Origin: Actinomycetota bacterium
GTDB taxonomy: Bacteria; Actinomycetota; Acidimicrobiia; Spongiisociales; ZC4RG35
Reading direction: 5' to 3'
Assembly: GCA_019347585.1 (NCBI GenBank)
Contig: JAHWLC010000020.1
Span: 1 to 10,244 of the forward strand
DNA length: 10,244 bases
The notes under the pieces are model-generated. The model ran no database searches. It was not told the DNA's origin and was given only the letters and a program-made list of their open reading frames with translations. Shown one piece after another: positions 5,481-10,244 of this stretch. Both the position numbers and the translations under genes were made by a program. Each line of letters starts with the position of its first letter. Positions within the stretch are counted from its first letter, which is position 1.

Positions 5481-6047
5481 TCACACCACCCCGGCCCGCT
5501 CCGCCACCGTGCGGTACCAATCGGCCAGGCTGGCTACCGTCTCGCGGGCGTTGAGGCCGCTCGGGTTGGGCACGACCCAGAGCTCGGACCCGGCCAGCGA
5601 CTCCCCCTGCTCGCCGAGGTCGGCGGAGCGGTCCCCGAAAGCGGTCCGATAGGCGGTCACCCCGGCCACGGCGACCACCTTGGGCTCGTGGACCGACACG
5701 ATCTCCGCGACCCGCTTCTTTCCCTCCTCCAACTCGTCGCGGCCCAGCTCGGAGGCGCGCACGGTCGCCCGATTGACCAGGTTGGTGATGCCGATCCCCC
5801 GCTCCTTCAGGTCGTCTCGCTGCTCGTCGACCATCCCGGTGTCTGGGTCGACCACCCAGTCGATGATCCTGGCCCGTTTCAGGGCCGGGTAGAACCGGTT
5901 CGAGGGATGGCAGAAATGGGTTTTGGTGGCCGCGGTCCACAGCCCGGGATTGATCCCCACGAAGAGAAGACGGACCTCGGGGCCGATCAGGTCGTCGACC
6001 GGCTCGCCGCGGAACGACTCCAGCTCGTCACGCGACCAACGGGCCAT
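5481..6047 (-). CDS. mug: G/U mismatch-specific DNA glycosylase (Mug)
   Basis: This 188-aa enzyme removes uracil (and related damaged bases) mispaired with guanine, the first step of base excision repair. The Mug signature motifs are present in order: GINPG (31-35, with the catalytic-type Asn 33), HPSNRFY (about 47-53), ITNLVNRATVRASEL (about 87-101) and VVPNPSGLNA (about 158-167). Length and motif spacing match E. coli Mug. The open frame continues far upstream only as an antisense and shadow frame. ATG 6047 starts 8 bases after the nfuA stop, with a purine-rich AGAAGAAGTAGGGG just before it serving as ribosome binding site. It is therefore the second gene of an nfuA-mug unit. It ends 6 bases from the DUF3179 remnant, with no hairpin between. 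Confidence 0.92.
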   Translation of the reverse strand: MARWSRDELESFRGEPVDDLIGPEVRLLFVGINPGLWTAATKTHFCHPSNRFYPALKRARIIDWVVDPDTGMVDEQRDDLKERGIGITNLVNRATVRASELGRDELEEGKKRVAEIVSVHEPKVVAVAGVTAYRTAFGDRSADLGEQGESLAGSELWVVPNPSGLNARETVASLADWYRTVAERAGVV

Positions 6048-6055
6048 GGCGGCCC

Positions 6056-6670
6056 CTACTTCTTCTGGCTCTCGTAGTAGGGGTTGTCGCCCGAAGCGTG
6101 GTCGGTGACGTCGACCACCTGGCTCAGCTCGGGGATCGACTCGAGGAGGATTCTCTCGATGCCCTGCTTCAGGGTCACCTGAGCCAGGCCGCAGCCCTGG
6201 CAGCCCCCGAACAGCCGCAGATAGGCGATGGTCCCATCGACCGAGACCAGCTCGGCGCCTCCGCCGTGAGCGGCGATCGCCGGGTTGACTTGCTCCTCGA
6301 TCACCTGCTGCACCCGTTCGACCAGCGGGCCGCTGAGGTCCCCGGCCGGCGCCGACATGCTGGGGGGAGCCGGGCTGTTGGGATTGTTCATCGCCAGCCC
6401 CTGCTCGGTGAGCTCCAAGACGGCGCCGTCGAGCTTGCCGGTATCCATCTTGGGGAAGATCAGCGCCAGATCCCCGTGCCGCTCCTCGACCCAGTCCTCT
6501 CTCTTGTCGGAGAGCGGCGTGAAGGCGAGCTCGTAGGAGAACCGGGGGCCGGAGAATCCGGTCACCTCGATGGAGAGGGCGAACTCCTCGTCTCCCGGCT
6601 CGTTGTCCCTCAACTGGAGGATCATGTCGAGGGCGTCCGGTGTGATGGACAGGACCGTTTGCTCGGACAT
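6056..6670 (-). CDS. nfuA: NfuA-like Fe-S cluster carrier protein
   Basis: This 204-aa protein stores and delivers iron-sulfur clusters to apo-enzymes. The C-terminal NifU-like domain (about 115-190) has VNPAIAAHGGGAELVSVDG and the cluster-binding CxxC in FGGCQGCGLA (Cys 157, Cys 160). The N-terminal domain (about 1-95) resembles an A-type (HesB/IscA) fold but contains no cysteine, as in E. coli NfuA, where it is a degenerate targeting domain. A Pro/Ser-rich linker (NNPNSPAPPSMSAPAG) separates them. ATG 6670 is the family-like start. Upstream extension would run into the divergent ATP-grasp gene. No ribosome binding site is seen, but TACCAT lies 8 bases before the ATG, suggesting a leaderless transcript shared with mug. 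The N-terminal half is the less certain part of the call. Confidence 0.88.
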   Translation of the reverse strand: MSEQTVLSITPDALDMILQLRDNEPGDEEFALSIEVTGFSGPRFSYELAFTPLSDKREDWVEERHGDLALIFPKMDTGKLDGAVLELTEQGLAMNNPNSPAPPSMSAPAGDLSGPLVERVQQVIEEQVNPAIAAHGGGAELVSVDGTIAYLRLFGGCQGCGLAQVTLKQGIERILLESIPELSQVVDVTDHASGDNPYYESQKK

Positions 6671-6678
6671 ATGCCACG

Positions 6679-6684
6679 ATGGTA
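6679..6684 (-). promoter_or_regulatory. Possible -10 element for leaderless nfuA-mug transcript
   Basis: On the minus strand TACCAT ends 8 bases before the nfuA ATG, the same geometry seen before the membrane-protein gene at 4173. No recognisable -35 or ribosome binding site is present. The whole divergent gap to the ATP-grasp gene is only 33 bases. Confidence 0.35.
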
Positions 6685-6703
6685 CCGCCAACCAGCCAGA
6701 ACC

Positions 6704-7900
6704 ATGCCCCGAGCCGTCGTCGTCCTCCCCAGCACCACCTATCGGGCCCGGGATTTCGTCGAGGCCGCCGAGGCCCTCGGGGTCGACCTGGTGGTCGCCT
6801 CCGAGCAGCCTCCGCCATTCGAAATGGGCGAGGGCTACGTGCAGATCGACTGCTCCGACCCCCATCGGGCCGCGGAGACCATCGTCGCCCTCGGCGACGA
6901 GGTGCCCCTGGACGGCGTGGTGGCCGCCGACGACGCCGGCGTGGTGGTGGCGGCGCTCGCCGGGAAGGCGCTGGGCGTGGCGGCGAACGACCCCTCAGCG
7001 GCGGCCGCGACCCGGGACAAGCTGGAGATGCGGCGCCGCTTTGCGGCATCGGAGATCTCCCAGCCCGAATTCGCCGTGATCGAGCCCGGAAGCGCCATCG
7101 ACGATCGGGGCGTCGGGTACCCGGCGGTGGCAAAGCCCCTGAACCGTTCGGCGGGCCAAGGAGTGATCCGTGTCGACACGCCGGACCACCTGAGCGCCGC
7201 GGTGGGTAGGATCCGTTCGATCATCGGAGACCAGCAAGCTCCGGTCCTCATCGAGTCGTTCCTCGTGGGTGACGAGCTGGCGCTCGAGGGCCTGGTCCGC
7301 GGGGGCGAGCTCGCGGTACTCGCCGTCTTCGACAAGCCGGGCCGGCCCACCGGCCCCTACTTCCCGGAGACGATCCTGGTGACGCCGAGCCGTCTCCCCG
7401 GGCCGGTGCAGTCGGAGGCGACCCGGGTGGCGCAGCGTGCGGTGGAGGCGGTGGGCATCGAGCACGGCCCGGTGCACATCGAGCTGATGGCCGACGAGGG
7501 GAAGGTGAGAGTCATCGAGCTGGCAGCCCGTTCGATAGGGGGCCTGTGCTCGCGCAGCCTCAACTTCGGCCTCATGGGAACCACGCTGGAGACCTTGGTG
7601 CTGCGCAACAGCCTCGGCTTGGACAAGCCGGAGCTGCGGAGAGAGCGGGCTGCCAGCGGGGTCCTCATGATCCCCATCCCGCGCTCGGGCACCCTGGACG
7701 CCGTCGATGGCATCGACCGGGTCAGGGAGATCGAAGGGATCACCGGGACCGACCTGACCATCCAACCCGGATCGCAGGTCCTGAGCCCCCCGGAAGGCGA
7801 CAGATACCTCGGTTTCGTCTTTGCCCGGGGCGACACTCCCGACCAGGTCGAGAGCCTCCTGACCAGGGCGAATGCCCTGATCGACGTGAAGGTGTCGTGA
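6704..7900 (+). CDS. ATP-grasp ligase with LAL_C2-like C-terminal domain
   Basis: This 398-aa protein joins a carboxylate to an amine or similar nucleophile through an acyl-phosphate, by family. It has an N-terminal pre-ATP-grasp domain (about 1-95, starting AVVVLPSTTYRARDF). The ATP-grasp core (about 100-300) has DKLEMRRRF, the ATP-binding lysine in YPAVAKPLNRSAGQGV (K144), VLIESFLVGDELALEG, and the Mg-binding carboxylates in HIELM (E260) and IELAARSIGG (E272). The tail (about 315-395, SGVLMIPIPRSGTLDAVDGI to FVFARGDTP) resembles the LAL_C2 domain of amino-acid ligases. No substrate can be assigned. ATG 6704 gives the family-like N-terminus. An in-frame ATG at 6671, immediately next to the nfuA start, would add 11 residues. 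Neither has a ribosome binding site. The gene is divergent from nfuA-mug and followed by a hairpin. Confidence 0.83.
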   Translation: MPRAVVVLPSTTYRARDFVEAAEALGVDLVVASEQPPPFEMGEGYVQIDCSDPHRAAETIVALGDEVPLDGVVAADDAGVVVAALAGKALGVAANDPSAAAATRDKLEMRRRFAASEISQPEFAVIEPGSAIDDRGVGYPAVAKPLNRSAGQGVIRVDTPDHLSAAVGRIRSIIGDQQAPVLIESFLVGDELALEGLVRGGELAVLAVFDKPGRPTGPYFPETILVTPSRLPGPVQSEATRVAQRAVEAVGIEHGPVHIELMADEGKVRVIELAARSIGGLCSRSLNFGLMGTTLETLVLRNSLGLDKPELRRERAASGVLMIPIPRSGTLDAVDGIDRVREIEGITGTDLTIQPGSQVLSPPEGDRYLGFVFARGDTPDQVESLLTRANALIDVKVS

Positions 7901-7936
7901 GGCTCTCCAACCCTCGACCTCAACTGGAAGGTGAGC

Positions 7937-7968
7937 TCTTACCCGCGTTATCGCGCGTAAGACGATTT
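7937..7968 (+). terminator. Rho-independent terminator-like hairpin after ATP-grasp gene
   Basis: TCTTACCCGCG (7937-7947) pairs with CGCGCGTAAGA (7952-7962): 10 of 11 pairs with one C-C mismatch and a TTAT loop. It is followed by CGATTTTGTCATT, which includes a short T-run at 7965-7968. It lies 36 bases after the ATP-grasp stop and 33 bases before the next start, so it could end the upstream transcript or form a leader structure for the next gene. Confidence 0.55.
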
Positions 7969-7994
7969 TGTCATTCTCAGCAGGGCGGGCAGCG

Positions 7995-8633
7995 ATGACT
8001 GCGGAGATCGTCCTCATCCTCGCCGGTGGCGAGGCGACCTCGCCGGAGACCTCGGCCGACCTCCCCCGCGCCGATCTGGTGGTGGCGGCAGACTCCGGCT
8101 ACGACGCAGCAGTCGAGCTCGGTCTGCCCGTCGACGTGCTGGTAGGAGACCTGGACTCGATCCAGAGCGCCGACATCCCCGACCACGTGGTGGTGGAACG
8201 CCACCCCCCGGACAAGGACGCCACCGATCTAGAGCTTGCTCTGGAGCTGGTCTCCAGGGAGGCACCCGTTCGGGTGGTCGTGGTCGGTGGCTCGGGGGGC
8301 CGGCTCGACCACGAGCTGGCGGTCGCCGCCCTGCTCTGCTCCGATCGCTGGGCGAACATCGACGAGATCGACTGGCGCTCCGAGCGGGGATGGGCCTATG
8401 TGGTGCGGCGGAGACGGGTACTCCATGGCGATGCCGGCGCCACCGTGACGATCCTCGCAGTGGGTGGAGACGCCGACGGGGTCACCACCCGCGGCCTCAA
8501 GTGGAATCTGAAAGAGGAGACGCTCGCCCCCGGCAGCACGAGAGGGGTGTCGAACGTGATGACCGGGCCGGTGGCCGACATCAGGGTGGAGGGCGGCGTC
8601 CTCCTGGTGATATTCCCCGATCCGCCGGGCTAG
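7995..8633 (+). CDS. thiN: Thiamine pyrophosphokinase-like protein
   Basis: This 212-aa enzyme transfers pyrophosphate from ATP to thiamine to give thiamine diphosphate. Family motifs are in order: ADSGYDAAVELGLPVDVLVG (about 32-51), GDLDSI (51-56), KDATDLELAL (74-83), GGRLDHELA (101-109), GLKWNL (167-172) and a C-terminal STRGVSN (181-187), which corresponds to the substrate-binding S/T-x-SN region. The length is normal. ATG 7995 is chosen over TTG 7968 because the conserved protein begins there and a weak AGGGCGGG precedes it. TTG 7968 would sit on the terminator tail. No TPP riboswitch is recognisable in the 94 bases upstream, only the hairpin. Its TAG stop overlaps the stop of the convergent pckA gene. 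Some actinobacterial members may act on other substrates, so the reaction is by family. Confidence 0.82.
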   Translation: MTAEIVLILAGGEATSPETSADLPRADLVVAADSGYDAAVELGLPVDVLVGDLDSIQSADIPDHVVVERHPPDKDATDLELALELVSREAPVRVVVVGGSGGRLDHELAVAALLCSDRWANIDEIDWRSERGWAYVVRRRRVLHGDAGATVTILAVGGDADGVTTRGLKWNLKEETLAPGSTRGVSNVMTGPVADIRVEGGVLLVIFPDPPG

Positions 8634-10162
8634 CCGCCGAGGCCGTCGAGGATCGACGGGTCGAGCGCGGGGAAGGCGGAGAGGTACTCGACCCTCTCCT
8701 TCTTGAGCCGCGCCACGATGCCCTCGTACTCGTCACTTCGCCCCTGGCTCTCGTAGAGCCGGCGGGGCTGGAGCAGCTCGACTTCGTCCACCCCGGGCAC
8801 CGCGGCGGCCACCTGGTAGCCGAAGTCCTGGTCCACGCTCCAGTCGATGGTGCCCTCGACGATTCCCTGGACGATCGCCGAGGAATCGGAGATGCGGACG
8901 TTCTTCGAGCCTTCGCCGGTCCCACCCACCCTGCCGGTGTTGAGCACGTACGCCTCCAGGTCGGGCATGGTGTCGAGGAGCTCGAGGAGCCGGTTCCCCT
9001 GCAGGGAGTCGTCGTTGAAGAAGAACGGGTTGGTCCCAGGCACGCGCAGGCTCTTGCCCGCCTCGGCCGCGCCCCCCGCCGAGGTGCCCTTGGTCTCCCC
9101 CAGCATGAAGTAGGCGGGGATCTGGTGACGCTCGAGACGGGCCACCGCCGGTATCACGTGCTCGGAGCGATTGAGGATGAGCAGGTAGCCGGCAGAGGGA
9201 ACCGAGCGAGGATCCCGGTGGGGGATATTGCCGATGGGGAAGGTGCACCGGCCGTTGGCGGTGTAGGCGGTGTCGAAGAAGTCGACCTTGCCGTCGGGAG
9301 TCACCGACACGTTCTCCAGCCAGGCGTCGGGGCGGGTGGTGCCTCCGTAGATGATGGGCTCGTCGTCCGGGTCGAGCCCGTAGGTCTTGGCAAAGCAGCC
9401 CGCCTCGGTGGTGTGGACCACCCCGCCGGGCATGAGCGCAACGAAGTCGTCCTGGACGGGGAGTGACCCCGCCTGCTGGCGGAAGGTGGTCGTGGTCTTG
9501 CCCGTGCCCGAGAGCCCGATGATCAGCATCGACTCCTCGACGCCGGAGCGGGTCGAGTCGGAAGGGAAGGTCTTGAGGCCGGCATGGAGTGCCAGGCCCC
9601 CTTCGTCGTAGACCAGCTTGTTCCACATCCGCAAGCCCCCCATCTTGGACTCGCCGAAGTAGTCCGAGCCGAAGACCCTGGTCACGCCGTTCTCCAGGTC
9701 GACGATGATGAGCCGGTCGTCGGGCTTGCCCGGGGCGCGAAGTGTGGGGGTGTAGATGACGGTCAGCTCCGGCTCCCATCCCGCGTCACGGGGGAAGTAG
9801 AGCTGGCTCTGCATCCCGGCGATATTCGGCTGGGTCGCCTCGATGTAGAGGCGGCAGCCGGTGCGCAGCTCGGCATCGGGGCCGATGTACCCCTCCACCA
9901 GCAGCATGTCGCGTCCCGCGATGTGCTCGTCCTGTCTCGCCGCCCACTCCTCGGCCTCGGCTCTCGGGATCCGGTTCTGGTGGATCTCGGTATCCGACAC
10001 GAAGAATGTGGAGTTCTTGAGCCGGGCGGTCATCTCGGCCCGATAGTTGAGATTCCCGAACTCGGTCTTGGTGACGCGGGGCATCACGGCCAGCGTCAGC
10101 TCGCGGAGTCGCTCCTGTCCGGGATTCACCTCCACTGAACGGGCTTCGGGCAGATCGGGCAT
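8630..10162 (-). CDS. pckA: Phosphoenolpyruvate carboxykinase (ATP)
   Basis: This enzyme converts oxaloacetate and ATP to phosphoenolpyruvate, CO2 and ADP, the entry to gluconeogenesis. From ATG 10162 it has 510 aa. Visible features: YFGESKMGG with the active-site lysine (about K173), ALHAG with the metal-binding His (about 193), the P-loop GLSGTGKTT (216-224), QDDF acidic pair (238-239), EAGCFAKT (with K259), NGRCTFP (with R305) and VRISDSSAIV near the adenine site. It is divergent: the GRSPKDK substrate loop of E. coli PckA has no close match near ARLKNSTFF. ATG 10162 has GGAGAG 7 bases upstream. In-frame ATGs at 10177 and 10234 are alternatives (10234 gives 534 aa). The stop overlaps the convergent thiN-like gene by 4 bases. 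Many actinobacteria use the GTP-type enzyme instead. Confidence 0.9.
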   Translation of the reverse strand: MPDLPEARSVEVNPGQERLRELTLAVMPRVTKTEFGNLNYRAEMTARLKNSTFFVSDTEIHQNRIPRAEAEEWAARQDEHIAGRDMLLVEGYIGPDAELRTGCRLYIEATQPNIAGMQSQLYFPRDAGWEPELTVIYTPTLRAPGKPDDRLIIVDLENGVTRVFGSDYFGESKMGGLRMWNKLVYDEGGLALHAGLKTFPSDSTRSGVEESMLIIGLSGTGKTTTTFRQQAGSLPVQDDFVALMPGGVVHTTEAGCFAKTYGLDPDDEPIIYGGTTRPDAWLENVSVTPDGKVDFFDTAYTANGRCTFPIGNIPHRDPRSVPSAGYLLILNRSEHVIPAVARLERHQIPAYFMLGETKGTSAGGAAEAGKSLRVPGTNPFFFNDDSLQGNRLLELLDTMPDLEAYVLNTGRVGGTGEGSKNVRISDSSAIVQGIVEGTIDWSVDQDFGYQVAAAVPGVDEVELLQPRRLYESQGRSDEYEGIVARLKKERVEYLSAFPALDPSILDGLGG

Positions 10163-10244
10163 GCTCGAACTCTCCATGGATCCGTTGGTCGTGGTGAGGG
10201 TAATCGTGCGAATCTCGCTAGCGACCGTCGTCATGGGCGCCGAC

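Noticed and set aside
6098..6703. Upstream extension of the ATP-grasp frame to a 600-residue protein.
   Set aside because: The extra part is antisense to nfuA, which has a clear CxxC NifU domain. The ATP-grasp fold begins at about 6704.
6057..7133. Upstream extension of the mug frame to a 550-residue protein.
   Set aside because: The extension is an Arg/Pro-rich shadow across nfuA and antisense to the ATP-grasp gene. Mug family length fits the ATG at 6047.
7901..7994. TPP riboswitch ahead of the thiamine pyrophosphokinase-like gene.
   Set aside because: The gap is only 94 bases and shows one simple hairpin. The conserved CTGAGA and related TPP-aptamer elements are not seen.
8390..9466. 358-residue plus-strand open frame.
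   Set aside because: It is antisense to pckA and out of frame with the thiN-like gene. The translation has no recognisable domain.
10215..10224. Perfect 10-base palindrome TCGCTAGCGA upstream of pckA as an operator.
   Set aside because: Short, single, and possibly inside coding sequence if pckA starts at 10234. It is too little evidence to call a site.

Overview
The window is GC-rich with very dense, short-gap gene packing. The gene families (a DUF222/HNH '13E12'-type endonuclease, a CysO/Mec-type JAMM peptidase, an ATP-grasp ligase with a LAL_C2-like tail) point to an actinobacterium. I would guess a deep, uncultured-type lineage such as Acidimicrobiia, but no rRNA or marker gene here proves that. 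I see no tRNA, rRNA, CRISPR array, integrase or transposase.

Region 1 (1-716, + strand): the 3' end of a ThiF/MoeB/MoeZ-type E1-like enzyme overlaps a small JAMM metallopeptidase resembling Mec. Together they suggest activation and processing of a small sulfur-carrier protein for cysteine or cofactor synthesis.

Region 2 (717-2194, + strand): a 108-base intergenic stretch carries two copies of an element (CTGTCAC-N7-TCGTA) that fits the mycobacterial RecA-independent (PafBC-type) DNA-damage promoter. It precedes a 74-aa basic ORF coupled by a GTGA overlap to a DUF222/HNH endonuclease gene, which ends in a GC-rich hairpin.

Region 3 (2231-4173, - strand): a likely operon of a seven-helix membrane protein of unknown function, MogA (molybdopterin adenylyltransferase) and a CoxG-like SRPBCC protein. 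This suggests molybdenum-cofactor supply and maturation of a molybdo-hydroxylase such as aerobic CO dehydrogenase, which is not in the window.

Region 4 (4235-5474, + strand): a double-hotdog acyl-CoA thioesterase-like gene, followed by the decayed C-terminal part of a DUF3179 gene with an apparent frameshift near 5097.

Region 5 (5481-7900): nfuA (Fe-S carrier) and mug (G/U mismatch DNA glycosylase) form a minus-strand pair. They are divergent from a plus-strand ATP-grasp ligase whose downstream hairpin looks like a terminator.

Region 6 (7995-10162): a thiamine-pyrophosphokinase-like gene converges on, and shares stop-codon bases with, a divergent ATP-type PEP carboxykinase gene.

The window is mostly housekeeping and cofactor metabolism. 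Its most notable non-routine signal is the duplicated damage-promoter-like element in front of the small-ORF/HNH pair.
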